This document shows positions 42,196-51,014 of a stretch of DNA of 55,055 nucleotides, in pieces. Source of the stretch: Achromobacter sp. Bel (GTDB taxonomy: Bacteria > Pseudomonadota > Gammaproteobacteria > Burkholderiales > Burkholderiaceae_B); contig NZ_JABBJN010000037.1 in the NCBI RefSeq assembly GCF_012928505.1, forward strand, positions 1-55,055. Direction: 5' to 3'. The notes beneath the pieces are model-generated. The model did not search any database. It was not told where the DNA came from and saw only the letters and a list, made by a program, of their open reading frames with translations. The stretch's first letter is position 1. Each line of letters starts with the position of its first letter. The position numbers and the translations under genes are program-made.

Positions 42196-42987
42196 ATGGC
42201 GAAGAAGGTTTCCATCAAGTCCGCCGCCGACATCGACATGGCCCGCAAGGCCGGCGCCATGGCGGCGGAAGTACTGCACATGATCGGCGAACACGTGCGC
42301 CCTGGCGTCACCACCGATGACCTGGACCGCATCTGCAACGAGTACATCGTGAACGTACTGAAGGCGATTCCGGCCAACGTCGGCTATCACGGTTTTCCGA
42401 AAACGATCTGCGCGTCGGTCAACCATGTGATTTGCCACGGCATCCCGTCGGCCAAGGTCCTGAAGAACGGCGACATCCTGAACATCGACGTCGCGGTCAT
42501 CAAGGACGGCTGGTTCGGCGACACCAGCCGCATGTATTACGTGGGGCAGCCCAGCCCGCTGGCGCGCCGCCTGGTCAACACCACCTACGAAGCCACGCGC
42601 GCGGGCATCATGGCGGTCAAGCCCGGCGCCACGCTGGGCGATATCGGCCATGCCATCCAGACCGTCGCGCACCGCGAGCATTTCAGCATCGTGCGCGAAT
42701 ACTGCGGCCACGGCATCGGCCAGATCTATCACGACGATCCGCAAGTGCTGCATTACGGGCGTCCTGGCGAAGGCATGGTGCTGCAACCCGGCATGATGTT
42801 CACGATCGAACCCATGATCAACGCCGGCAAGCCCGCGACCAAGCAGTTGCCGGACGGTTGGACGGTCGTCACCAAAGACCGCTCGCTGTCGGCCCAATGG
42901 GAGCACATGGTGGTCGTGACCGAAACCGGGTACGAAGTGCTGACGCCCTGGCCGGACGGCTACGGCGACTATCCGTCTATCCCCTGA
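42196..42987 (+). CDS. map: Type I methionine aminopeptidase
   Basis: 263 residues, the family length. All metal and substrate residues are visible: VICHGIPS (the substrate-binding His), LNIDVAVIKDGWFGDTS (two Asp), CGHGIGQIYH (His), FTIEPMI (Glu) and QWEHMVVVTETGYE (Glu). It removes the initiator Met from nascent proteins with small second residues. It begins directly after the ParD-like stop codon, with AGGAGG inside the upstream gene, so translation is coupled. The essential map gene in related species usually sits by rpsB; this copy, in a different setting, may be a second one. Confidence 0.93.
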   Translation: MAKKVSIKSAADIDMARKAGAMAAEVLHMIGEHVRPGVTTDDLDRICNEYIVNVLKAIPANVGYHGFPKTICASVNHVICHGIPSAKVLKNGDILNIDVAVIKDGWFGDTSRMYYVGQPSPLARRLVNTTYEATRAGIMAVKPGATLGDIGHAIQTVAHREHFSIVREYCGHGIGQIYHDDPQVLHYGRPGEGMVLQPGMMFTIEPMINAGKPATKQLPDGWTVVTKDRSLSAQWEHMVVVTETGYEVLTPWPDGYGDYPSIP

Positions 42988-43049
42988 CGATCCACCACGC
43001 CGGCCACGCAAGCGCCAAGCCGGCCGCAAGGACCGGAGTGCAGGCCGCC

Positions 43050-43075
43050 AAGGGCACGATCATGATCGTGCCCTT
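43050..43075 (+). terminator. 26-bp perfect palindrome after map
   Basis: Each half is AAGGGCACGATCA and its complement, centred between 43062 and 43063. As RNA it folds into an 11-bp stem with a CATG loop, followed by only a weak T-run (CCCTTGCCGTTT). It lies 62 bases past map and 32 before the MFS start. It could end the map transcript or be a protein site; both readings fit. Confidence 0.5.
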
Positions 43076-43107
43076 GCCGTTTCCAGCGCCCCGAACGGGC
43101 GTCTCCC

Positions 43108-44328
43108 ATGCCTGCCCTGCCCTCCGCCTTCCGCCGTCTGGCCGCTTCGAACCTGGCCGCCCAATTTTCTGAACAGATGGCCTTGGCGGCGGCACCGCTG
43201 GTCGCCGTGCTGGCGCTGGGCGCCACGGCCGCGCAGACCGGCTATCTTCAAACCGCGCAGACCCTGCCGTTCCTGTTGCTGTCCCTGCCCGCCGGCGTGC
43301 TGGCGGACCGGATGTCGCGGCGGGCTCTGATGACCGCCGCCGAGTGCGTGCGCGCGGCCAGCCTGCTGGGTTTGCTGGCACTGCTGGGGATGGGCGGCCT
43401 GGGCCTGGGCTGGCTGGCGGCGCTGGGGTTCCTGGGCGCGGTCGGCACGGTCGCCTACAACGTGGCCGCGCCAGCCCTGGTGCCCCGGCTCGTGCCTGCC
43501 AGCGAGCTGGCCAGCGCCAACCGCTGGCTGGAGCTGGCGCGCAGCAGCGCATTCTCGGCCGGGCCCGCGGCAGGCGGCGCGCTAGTCGGCTGGATGGGCG
43601 CGCCCATCGCGTATGTCATCGCCACCACCCTGTCGTTGCTGGCGGCGGCCCTGTTGGCGGGGCTGCCGTCCGACGCCCCCCGGCCCGTCGCCCGCCGGCG
43701 CTTGCTGGCCGAACTGCGCGAAGGCGCCGCCTTTGTCGGCACGCATCCGCTGTTGCGGCCGGTGCTTGCGACCGCGGTGTTCTTCAACACCGCCTGGTTC
43801 GTACTGCAGGCCGTCTACGTGGTCTACGCCATCGAACGCCTGGGCCTGTCGGCCGCCGGCGTTGGCATTACGCTGGGTGTGTATGGCGGTGGCATGCTGG
43901 CCGGCGCCCTGGCTGCACCGTGGCTGGCGCGCCGGCTGTCGTTCGGTGCGATGATCGCCTCGGGTCCGCTGTCGGCGTTGGCGGCAAGCGGCATCCTGCT
44001 GTCGACGCTGGCCTTGCCTTCGGGCGTTTGGGCGGGAGTGGGCTTTTTCCTGTTCGGCGCCGGCCCCATCCTCTGGACCATCACCACCACCACCTTGCGC
44101 CAGGCCGTCACGCCCAATGCGCTGTTGGGCCGCGTGTCGGCCGTGATCCTGACCGCCACGTTTGGCGCCCGTCCCGTGGGCGCCCTGATCGGCGCGACGC
44201 TTGCCGCCCGCGTCAGCCTGGATGCCTGCCTGTGGGTATCCACCGCAGGATTCCTGGTGCAGTTTCTAGTGCTGTTCGCGTCGCCCGTGCGGCGGCTGCG
44301 CCAGCAGCCCGAGGCGGCGGGCGCCTGA
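43108..44328 (+). CDS. MFS exporter (EntS/MFS_3-like)
   Basis: 406 residues, twelve helices. The opening [20 protein letters not shown] and loop 2-3 [20 protein letters not shown] resemble the EntS-type MFS_3 permeases that export siderophores or drugs. Later [20 protein letters not shown] is a well-known segment of that branch. Substrate unknown. The start is closely preceded by the perfect palindrome at 43050-43075, which could be a regulator site. It is followed by a GST gene, 133 bases away. Confidence 0.86.
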   Translation: MPALPSAFRRLAASNLAAQFSEQMALAAAPLVAVLALGATAAQTGYLQTAQTLPFLLLSLPAGVLADRMSRRALMTAAECVRAASLLGLLALLGMGGLGLGWLAALGFLGAVGTVAYNVAAPALVPRLVPASELASANRWLELARSSAFSAGPAAGGALVGWMGAPIAYVIATTLSLLAAALLAGLPSDAPRPVARRRLLAELREGAAFVGTHPLLRPVLATAVFFNTAWFVLQAVYVVYAIERLGLSAAGVGITLGVYGGGMLAGALAAPWLARRLSFGAMIASGPLSALAASGILLSTLALPSGVWAGVGFFLFGAGPILWTITTTTLRQAVTPNALLGRVSAVILTATFGARPVGALIGATLAARVSLDACLWVSTAGFLVQFLVLFASPVRRLRQQPEAAGA

Positions 44329-44461
44329 AGGCAAGCTCGCCCCGGCACGCGCGACCGCGCTGTTACCCCCGCCGTCGCCCCGATCTGTATCTGGCGACGG
44401 GACCGGGCTGCCAGTAGACTGCCCGGATTCCTTCATGCCATTGATCCGGGCGGTTCGCAAT

Positions 44462-45085
44462 ATGCTGAAAATACTGGGAAAAGCGACGTCCATCAACGTG
44501 CGCAAAGTACTTTGGGCCTGCGCCGAACTGAACCTGCCCTTCACCCGGGAAGACTGGGGCGCGGGCTTCCGGGCAACATCCGACCCGCGCTTCCTGGCGC
44601 TGAATCCCAATGCCATGGTGCCGGTGATCCAGGATGGCGACTTCGTGCTGTGGGAGTCCAATACGATCATCCGCTACCTGGCCGGCCAATATGGCGGACT
44701 GCACTTGTACCCCGCCGAGCCCCAGCTGCGCGCGCGTGTGGACCAATGGATGGATTGGCAGGCGACCGACCTGAACCGGTCCTGGAGCTACGCCTTCATG
44801 GCGCTGGCGCGGCAGTCGCCGGACCACCGAGACGCGGCCAGCATCCAGGCGTCATGCCAGGGCTGGGCACACTTCATGGGCATCCTGGAGCAGCGCCTGA
44901 TGCTGACCGGCGCCCATGTGGCGGGCGACGCGTTTTCACTGGCGGACATTCCCGTGGGGCTATCGGTAAACCGGTGGTTTGCCACGCCTTTCGACAAGCC
45001 CGCCCTGCCGGCGGTCGCCGCCTATTACGACCGGCTGACCGGCCGCGAGGGCTACCGGCTGCACGGCCGCAACGGCACGGCCTGA
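44462..45085 (+). CDS. Glutathione S-transferase family protein
   Basis: 207 residues from the ATG at 44462; 44435 is an in-frame alternative, and neither has a strong ribosome site. The N-terminal thioredoxin-like domain starts [20 protein letters not shown] and has [20 protein letters not shown], the glutathione-binding cis-Pro and Glu-Ser pair. The C-terminal helical domain includes [16 protein letters not shown]. It should bind glutathione; the Ser in KATSIN is a likely catalytic residue, unlike Cys10 of the GST at 16390. TAGACT at about 44415 is a possible -10. Confidence 0.87.
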   Translation: MLKILGKATSINVRKVLWACAELNLPFTREDWGAGFRATSDPRFLALNPNAMVPVIQDGDFVLWESNTIIRYLAGQYGGLHLYPAEPQLRARVDQWMDWQATDLNRSWSYAFMALARQSPDHRDAASIQASCQGWAHFMGILEQRLMLTGAHVAGDAFSLADIPVGLSVNRWFATPFDKPALPAVAAYYDRLTGREGYRLHGRNGTA

Positions 45086-45132
45086 GCGGCCACTGCGGCC
45101 GCTACGGCCTTTGCAGCCAGCGCGCTCTTCGG

Positions 45133-45657
45133 CTACTTCACCACGCCGCAGACCAGCCGGCCACCTCCGCCGCCCAGCGGCGCGGGCGTGTCGCTGTAGT
45201 TGTCACCGCCCACGTGCACCATGACCGCGTGCGTCTTCACATCGGCCAGCTTCAGGTGGGGCGCCACGACCGCCTTCTTGGCCGTGCCGTCGGCGGCCAC
45301 CACGATGAAGGGCAAGTCGCCCTGGTGGCCGTCGGTCGCCATTGGGCCCTTGTGGGCCTTGGTGCCCTTCGGGTCCAGATGGCCGCCGGCAGCGCCGCCG
45401 GGCGCCGTCTGGCCGTTCACCGGGCCCGGCATGCACGAGCCCTTTTCATGCACGTGGAAACCATGTTCGCCCGGAGGCAGGCCCTTCAGGTTCGGCGTGA
45501 TCTGCAAGCCGCCTTTGGTGTCCTTCAGCGAAATCGTGCCGGCGCTCTTGCCTATGCCCTCGGCCGTCAGGAACGACATCGAGACGTCTTCGGCCAGCGC
45601 GGCGCCCGAGGCGCCCGCCATTGCCAGCGCCGCGACAAGCATCGAGATTTTCTTCAT
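45133..45657 (-). CDS. sodC: Periplasmic Cu/Zn superoxide dismutase
   Basis: 174 residues from the ATG at 45657, with a perfect AGGAGG site six bases upstream. A signal peptide (MKKISMLVAALAMAGASGAA) sends it to the periplasm. Copper and zinc ligands appear in GEHGFHVHEKGSC, GGHLDPKGTKAHKGP, DGHQGDLP and the late THAVMVHVGGDNYSD; the disulfide Cys residues are in GSCMPG and VCGVVK. It converts superoxide to peroxide and protects against external oxidative bursts. It is monocistronic. Confidence 0.95.
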   Translation of the reverse strand: MKKISMLVAALAMAGASGAALAEDVSMSFLTAEGIGKSAGTISLKDTKGGLQITPNLKGLPPGEHGFHVHEKGSCMPGPVNGQTAPGGAAGGHLDPKGTKAHKGPMATDGHQGDLPFIVVAADGTAKKAVVAPHLKLADVKTHAVMVHVGGDNYSDTPAPLGGGGGRLVCGVVK

Positions 45658-45783
45658 GAAGTGCCTCCTGGAATCATGCACGCGAAGTGCGGGTGCCCAG
45701 CCCGGCGCGGACGGCGCCGCCCAAGGCCAGGGGCGCCACTGACAATAGCACCGGCGCCACCGGATCGGCCAGCAATCTTCATT

Positions 45784-45802
45784 CCTGATACAAGCGATCA
45801 GG
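45784..45802 (-). terminator. Weak hairpin after the DUF445 gene
   Basis: CCTGAT (45784-45789) and ATCAGG (45797-45802) pair with a 7-base loop just past the DUF445 stop. There is no clear T-run, so termination is only possible. Confidence 0.25.
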
Positions 45803-45806
45803 CTTG

Positions 45807-47135
45807 TTAACGATTGACCAGCAGCACCAGCGCATGCAGCGCCACGCCGATCAGCCCGCCCACCAGCGTGCCGTTGAAGCGGATGTATTGCAGGTCACGC
45901 CCCACGCTCAGTTCCAGTTCGTCGACCAGATGGCGTTCATCCCAATTCTTCACGGTGCGCGAAATATGCTCCGTCACGCCGACGCGCAGGCGTCCGGTCA
46001 GGCGGCGGGCGCTGCCCAGCACGTGGTTGTTGATCGCGTCGCGCAAGCCCGGGTCTTCACCCAATTTGCGGCCCAGCGCCAGCAAGGCGCTTTCCAGATG
46101 GCGGGCCAACGCCGAATCCTCGTCCGACAGGTCGCGCCGCAACGCCGCATGGATGTCGTCCCACAGGCCCTGCACGTACTCCTGCACCTTGGGATGGTCG
46201 ATGGCCCGCTGCTTCAGGTCTTCGACCTGTGCCGACAGCGCCGGATCGGACGTCAGGCGCTCAATGTAGTTCAGCACCCAGGCTTCGTAGTCGCGCCTGA
46301 CGGGATGATCGGGTTCGGACAGCACGTCGCGCACTTCCTGCACCAGCGCCAAGGCCAGCCGGTCGGCCAGGTTGTCGGCAATGCCGTCCACCGATTTGAT
46401 CACGTCGACCGCCGCGATGATGCGCGGCCATTCCTTGCGGGCGAATTTCACCAGCAAGGCCGATGCGCGTTCCTTCACCTCATCTTCGCCCAGGTAGCCG
46501 CCCAGCCGCTCCATGGCCGCGTCCAGCAGCTCTTGATGGCGCCCGTCGCGGGTCAAGAGACCCAGGACCTCGCCCACGGTGCCCGCCGCGTCCCAGCGGC
46601 GCAGGTTCTTCACCACGAACTCCTGGATGACGCCGCGCACGGCCTGGTCGTCCAGCAGGTCCAGCGTCTGCAAGGCCACCCGACGGGCGCCGTCGCTCAA
46701 GGCATGCGCCTGGCGCGGCCGCACGAGCCAACGGGACAGGCGCGCGGCGGGATCGAAGACCCGCAGCTTCTCCATCAAGGTGTCGGGGTCCAGGAAGTGG
46801 TCGCGGACAAACACGGCCAGGTTGTCGCCGATGCGATCCTTGTTGCTGGGAATGATGGCGGTGTGCGGAATCGGCAGGCCCATCGGCCGGCGGAACAGCG
46901 CCACCACCGCGAACCAGTCGGCCAGCGCGCCCACCGTCGCGGCTTCGCAAAACGCCCGCACCCAAGCCCATACGCCCTGCCCGCCCATCGCGTGGCTGGT
47001 GATGAATCCGCTGATCATGGCCGCCAGCAAGGCCAGCGCGGCGATCTTCATGCGCCGCAATTGCGTGCGGCGCACATCGGAGGCCAAGGCGGAATGGGGC
47101 GTTGACGGCGTCGGGGATCGGGACGGTTCGGGCAT
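45807..47135 (-). CDS. DUF445 membrane protein (YjiN-like)
   Basis: 442 residues from the ATG at 47135. An N-terminal hydrophobic segment (KIAALALLAAMISGFITSHA) and a C-terminal one (LVGGLIGVALHALVLLV) frame a long helical body. DUF445 signatures are FCEAATVGALADWFAVVALF, then FRRPMGLPIPHTAIIPSNKD, and the closing QYIRFNGTLVGGLIGVALHA. The family is membrane-bound and uncharacterised, with some members linked to cell envelope maintenance. Single gene, between sodC and a LysR gene. Confidence 0.88.
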   Translation of the reverse strand: MPEPSRSPTPSTPHSALASDVRRTQLRRMKIAALALLAAMISGFITSHAMGGQGVWAWVRAFCEAATVGALADWFAVVALFRRPMGLPIPHTAIIPSNKDRIGDNLAVFVRDHFLDPDTLMEKLRVFDPAARLSRWLVRPRQAHALSDGARRVALQTLDLLDDQAVRGVIQEFVVKNLRRWDAAGTVGEVLGLLTRDGRHQELLDAAMERLGGYLGEDEVKERASALLVKFARKEWPRIIAAVDVIKSVDGIADNLADRLALALVQEVRDVLSEPDHPVRRDYEAWVLNYIERLTSDPALSAQVEDLKQRAIDHPKVQEYVQGLWDDIHAALRRDLSDEDSALARHLESALLALGRKLGEDPGLRDAINNHVLGSARRLTGRLRVGVTEHISRTVKNWDERHLVDELELSVGRDLQYIRFNGTLVGGLIGVALHALVLLVNR

Positions 47136-47214
47136 GGAGGTTCCGGCTGGGCGATGCGTCAGCATACCAACTGGCGGCGCCTATCCGTCTGCTTGGCGGA
47201 TCTTTCCGTCCCGG

Positions 47215-48084
47215 CTACGCGGCGGGTTCCGTTAGCGCCTCGCGCAGCCACGCCACAAATTCCCCCGCCTGCCCCGACAGCCCCCGGCTGGCGGCTGGCA
47301 ACGCGCGCAAGCCGCCATCGAACGCCACGAATCCGAAGGGCGCGACCAGGGCGCCGTCTTCCAGTTCGCGGCGGATCAGCCGCTTTTCCACCAGCGCCAC
47401 GCCCAGTCCGGACAGCGCGGCCTCGATGCAAAGATGGGTGTGCGGAAATGCCAACTGGCCAGTAGCCGCCACCGGTTCGCCCGTCAGGGACTCCCATTGG
47501 TTCCAGGCGCTGGACGTGTACTCATGGGCGATGCGCACCCGGTCCGCCGCCGCTCGCCGGGCATAGGCTGGCGTGCAGACCGCGCCAAAACGCACGGGAG
47601 CAAGCGTCAGCGCGCGGCGCCGGTCGGCGTCCGTGTAGCCCGACAGGTCCCATGCCAGCAGCAGATCCGCACCCTCGTTGCGCATTTCGCGGGCGGACGT
47701 CATCGACAGGCGGATGCGGATATCGGGATGCTCCCGGTAGAACACCGCCAGTTGCGGCACCAGCCAGCGCATTGCGAAGGTGGCGCTGCACGCCACGTGC
47801 AGCCCCGGGCCCAGGGCTTCCCGACCCAATCGTTCATAGGCGCTTTCCAATTGGTCGAACGAGGCGCGCACGGACGCGTAGAAGGTCTCCCCAGCGGGGG
47901 TGAGCTTCAGCCCGGTGCCGTCCTTATCGAACAACGGCACGCCGGCGTGTTCCTGCAGCAGCTTCAGATGCCGGCTGACCGCGCCGTGGCTGCGGCAAAG
48001 CTCTTGCCCGGCCCGCGTGACCGAGCCCGTGCGGGCGATGGCCTCGAATGCCCGGACGGCGGATAGGGGCGGCAATTGGCGCAC
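47215..48084 (-). CDS. LysR family regulator (GcvA-like), GTG start
   Basis: 289 residues from a GTG at 48084, supported by AAGGGA five bases upstream. It opens RQLPPLSAVRAFEAIARTGS with HTH TRAGQELCRSHGAVSRHLKL, a GcvA-type pattern (LxALRAFEAxAR). The effector domain includes LVPQLAVFYREHPDIRIRLS and a typical late GLGVALVEKRLIRRELEDG. It is divergent from the enolase gene at 48270; the palindrome at 48097-48113 next to its own start is a plausible binding site. Confidence 0.9.
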   Translation of the reverse strand: MRQLPPLSAVRAFEAIARTGSVTRAGQELCRSHGAVSRHLKLLQEHAGVPLFDKDGTGLKLTPAGETFYASVRASFDQLESAYERLGREALGPGLHVACSATFAMRWLVPQLAVFYREHPDIRIRLSMTSAREMRNEGADLLLAWDLSGYTDADRRRALTLAPVRFGAVCTPAYARRAAADRVRIAHEYTSSAWNQWESLTGEPVAATGQLAFPHTHLCIEAALSGLGVALVEKRLIRRELEDGALVAPFGFVAFDGGLRALPAASRGLSGQAGEFVAWLREALTEPAA

Positions 48085-48096
48085 GGTGTTCCCTTA

Positions 48097-48113
48097 TGTC
48101 AATAAAACTGACA
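48097..48113. promoter_or_regulatory. LysR-type operator (T-N11-A)
   Basis: TGTCA (48097-48101) and TGACA (48109-48113) form a perfect inverted repeat with a 7-base A/T-rich spacer; the inner TCA...TGA fits T-N11-A. It lies 12 bases upstream of the LysR start, suiting autorepression and control of the divergent enolase. Confidence 0.55.
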
Positions 48114-48269
48114 GATGAATAGAAAAACTGCATTTTCGGGAGGCTGCGGATTTTCTAGGATAGCGCCTGAAAATCCCGAGACCAGCGCGATGCACCGCAG
48201 TATTGCACGCCGATCAGCGGGGATAAAGGCCCTTCTTATATTTCAATAACCTGACCATCAGGAGCAACC

Positions 48270-49568
48270 ATGAAGATCATCGATATCGCTTCCCACGAGG
48301 CGCTGGACAGCCGCGGCAACCCTACCATCGAGGTTGAAGTCCGGCTTGATGACGGCGCGCGCGGCCTGGCGCTGGTGCCGTCCGGCGCGTCGACGGGCCA
48401 GCATGAAGCGCTGGAGCGGCGCGACGCGGATCCCGCACGCTATCTGGGCCGCGGGGTGCTGGGCGCCGTGCGTGCCGTCAATACCGACGTGCGGGATGCG
48501 CTGCTGGGCCAGCAAGCGGACCAGCAGGCCACCATCGATCGGATCATGATCGACCTGGACGGCACGGCGGACAAAAGCCGTCTGGGCGCCAACGCCTTGC
48601 TGGGCGTCTCGCTGGCGGTGGCGCACGCGGCGGCGGCCAGCCACGGCCAGCCGCTGTGGCGCTACCTGGGCGGCGTGCAGGCGCGAGTGCTGCCCGTGCC
48701 CATGATCAACATCATCAACGGCGGCGCGCACGCCGACAATCCGCTGGATTTCCAGGAATTCATGATCTTGCCGGTGGGCGCGGAAACCTTCGCCGAAGCC
48801 GTCCGCATGGGCGCCGAAGTCTTCCACACCCTGCGCGGCAGGCTGCTGGCGGCCGGCCACAGCGTCAATGTGGGCGACGAGGGCGGATTCGCGCCCGTCT
48901 TGCGCACGGCACCGGAGGCGCTGGACTTCATCATGGCGTCCATCGAGCAGGCAGGCTTGCTTCCGGGCACGGACATTGCGCTGGCGCTGGATCCGGCCGC
49001 CAGCGAATTCCACGCCGAGGCAGGCTATCGCTATCAGGGCGAAGGCGTGGTGCGCAGCCGCGAACAGCAGGTGGATTACCTGGCCCGGCTTGTGCGCGAC
49101 TATCCCATCGTCTCGATCGAAGACGGCATGGCCGAAGACGACCTTGTCGGCTGGCAGGCCCTGACCGCGCGGCTGGGCAAGGCCTGCCATCTGGTGGGCG
49201 ACGATGTCTTCTGCACCAACCCCGGCCTGTTCGAGGCCGGCATCTCGGCGGGAATCGGCAACGCCATCCTGGTCAAGGCCAACCAGATCGGCACGCTGAG
49301 CGAAACCCTGCAGGTGCTGGGAATGGCCCGCCGCGCGGCGTACGGCGCCGTCATGTCGCACCGCTCTGGAGAAACCGAGGACACCACCATCGCCGACCTG
49401 GCGGTGGCGGCCAACTGCGGCCTGATCAAAACCGGATCGCTGTCGCGCGCCGATCGCACCGCCAAGTACAACCGGCTGCTGCGTATCGAACGTGAACTGG
49501 GCGCGGCAGCCGTCTACGCCGGCCGCGACGCCTTGCCGCGGCGGGGCCGGGCAGACAGCCGCGTGTAG
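48270..49568 (+). CDS. eno: Enolase, probable second copy
   Basis: 432 residues, normal length. Active-site segments are intact: [10 protein letters not shown] loop, [26 protein letters not shown] (Glu), ALDPAASEF (Asp), [19 protein letters not shown], the catalytic Lys in VKANQIGT and [17 protein letters not shown]. It interconverts 2-phosphoglycerate and phosphoenolpyruvate with Mg2+. In related betaproteobacteria the housekeeping enolase lies with pyrG and kdsA; this one has neither and is divergent from a LysR regulator, so it is likely a regulated paralogue. The Arg-rich tail ([11 protein letters not shown]) is longer than usual. Confidence 0.92.
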   Translation: MKIIDIASHEALDSRGNPTIEVEVRLDDGARGLALVPSGASTGQHEALERRDADPARYLGRGVLGAVRAVNTDVRDALLGQQADQQATIDRIMIDLDGTADKSRLGANALLGVSLAVAHAAAASHGQPLWRYLGGVQARVLPVPMINIINGGAHADNPLDFQEFMILPVGAETFAEAVRMGAEVFHTLRGRLLAAGHSVNVGDEGGFAPVLRTAPEALDFIMASIEQAGLLPGTDIALALDPAASEFHAEAGYRYQGEGVVRSREQQVDYLARLVRDYPIVSIEDGMAEDDLVGWQALTARLGKACHLVGDDVFCTNPGLFEAGISAGIGNAILVKANQIGTLSETLQVLGMARRAAYGAVMSHRSGETEDTTIADLAVAANCGLIKTGSLSRADRTAKYNRLLRIERELGAAAVYAGRDALPRRGRADSRV

Positions 49569-49628
49569 TACCACCCCATCAAGGGAGACGCCGAGATGCC
49601 GTGCACCAGCACGGACGCGCGGATCCTG

Positions 49629-49670
49629 CGTCTTGCTTCGCTTTCGGCAGCCGTCACTTCCTGCAAGACG
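49629..49670. terminator. Hairpin between converging enolase and glycosyltransferase genes
   Basis: CGTCTTGC (49629-49636) and GCAAGACG (49663-49670) are perfect 8-base arms with a 26-base loop, in the 176-base gap between two converging genes. The loop is long and only a short A/T run follows. Confidence 0.3.
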
Positions 49671-49744
49671 GCATAAGAAAGCCCACGGGCAGATACACCA
49701 TAGCGCCGGACATGGGCAGCACATCGATCAGGCCAGTGGCCGCC

Positions 49745-50413
49745 CTAGTCGGCCTCGTCCCAGCCTTGACGCAGGGCGCAGGCAAAGCCGCCTTCGACCC
49801 GCGAGTACGGCCGGGCGCTGGTCGTCACGCGCGGCAACGCGGTCCAGGCGATGCGGGCGCCCCCCTGCTCCAATCGGTCCACCAGCGCCTGGTCTTCGCT
49901 GCAGGCCAGCGCGGCAAAGCCGCCGATGCGACGGTAGGCGCGGGCCTCGATGCCGAGGTTCGCGCCATGGACGTGCCGATGGCCGTCCCGGTCCTGATAG
50001 TGGGCGCAAAAGCGATGCCTGGCCTGCCGCGCCTGCGCGCCATGCTGGGCCCAGCCCGATACGCCCACGGTGCCGCAGACCACCTCTGCCCCCAACGACA
50101 ACTGGTCCACCAGCCATCGCGCCGACACGCGGGTATCGGCATCGGTGAATGCCAGCCAGCGCGCGCCCGCCTCCAGAAGATGCTGCGCCCCGAACGCTCG
50201 CGCGACCCCGACATTGCCCGCCTCGACCCGCAGGCACCGCACCGGCCAATTCGCCGACAACTGCGCGGTACGGTCACGGCAGCGGTCCAGCACCACGACA
50301 ATCTCGACCCGCTCGGCCGCCAGCAGCGGGTGGTTCGCGGCGCGCGTGGCCGCTCGCAGGCAGGCGCCAATCAGGCGTTCCTCGTTGTGGGCGGGAATGC
50401 AGATTCCGATCAT
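49745..50413 (-). CDS. Family 2 glycosyltransferase
   Basis: 222 residues from the ATG at 50413 with AAGGAG six bases upstream. The GT-A fold is clear: IGICIPAHNEERLIGACLRA at the front, VVLDRCRDRT, then the metal-binding AFTDADTRVS and the later acceptor-side CSEDQALVDRLEQGG. It transfers a sugar from a nucleotide sugar. It is the last of four minus-strand genes (permease, acyl-CoA dehydrogenase-like, methyltransferase, glycosyltransferase), 10 bases after the methyltransferase stop. Confidence 0.87.
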   Translation of the reverse strand: MIGICIPAHNEERLIGACLRAATRAANHPLLAAERVEIVVVLDRCRDRTAQLSANWPVRCLRVEAGNVGVARAFGAQHLLEAGARWLAFTDADTRVSARWLVDQLSLGAEVVCGTVGVSGWAQHGAQARQARHRFCAHYQDRDGHRHVHGANLGIEARAYRRIGGFAALACSEDQALVDRLEQGGARIAWTALPRVTTSARPYSRVEGGFACALRQGWDEAD

Positions 50414-50423
50414 CGCCTGCTCC

Positions 50424-51014
50424 TTATGAGGGGTTGCGCCAGAGGTCCAGGCGAAAATCTTCTTCATGGTGGTGCGCCAGCCGACGCAGGCCGGGCAGCG
50501 CCCCTATCGCCTCATGCAGACCGTCGGTGGGTTGCTGACGGTCATGGAACGCCGCACGCCAATGGCAGGCGACCAATTCGCCGCCTGCGCCCAAGCTTGC
50601 GTGCAGGCGCGCCAGGAACAGCGCGCAGGCGGCATCGTCCAGGTAATACGCCAGCTCCGACACGACGATCAGATCGAAGCCGCCCGCCGGCACCGGCGGC
50701 CATTGCCGCGGCAGCTTCAGCGCCAATATGCGCACCGTTGCGGCCACGGGATCGGCGCGCAGCTTGGCTTGAACGCGTCGCAGCGCGCTGGGCGCGAGGT
50801 CGACGGCGCAGATCTGGTCGCAGCGCCGGGCCAGGGCAAGCGTCATGTCGCCCCCGCCGCAACCCGCCTCGAAGACGTGGCCATAGCGCTCCCGCGCCAA
50901 TGTCGCCAACAGCACGGCGCGCTTGCGGCGTTCGTACCAGGCGCTGGCCACCCGCCACGGGTCGGGGTCCTGCCGGTACAAGCGCTCAAAATGCAGGTCA
51001 TCTATAGCGTCCAA
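50424..51014 (-). CDS. SAM-dependent methyltransferase (NodS-like), TTG start
   Basis: 196 residues from a TTG at 51014, supported by GGAGAG five bases upstream; no in-frame ATG lies near. The NodS-type opening (HFERLYRQDPDPWRVASAWY) is followed by the SAM-binding glycine motif (VFEAGCGGGDMTLALARRC) and the acidic AVDLAPSAL. NodS proteins N-methylate a chitooligosaccharide amine; here a related sugar amine is only a guess. The start overlaps the end of the acyl-CoA dehydrogenase gene by 13 bases. Confidence 0.86.
   Translation of the reverse strand: MDAIDDLHFERLYRQDPDPWRVASAWYERRKRAVLLATLARERYGHVFEAGCGGGDMTLALARRCDQICAVDLAPSALRRVQAKLRADPVAATVRILALKLPRQWPPVPAGGFDLIVVSELAYYLDDAACALFLARLHASLGAGGELVACHWRAAFHDRQQPTDGLHEAIGALPGLRRLAHHHEEDFRLDLWRNPS

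Noticed and set aside
41950..42987. Ordinary toxin-antitoxin module
   Set aside because: The antitoxin-like gene is followed by a complete methionine aminopeptidase with all metal ligands; no ParE, RelE, HipA or similar toxin is encoded nearby.
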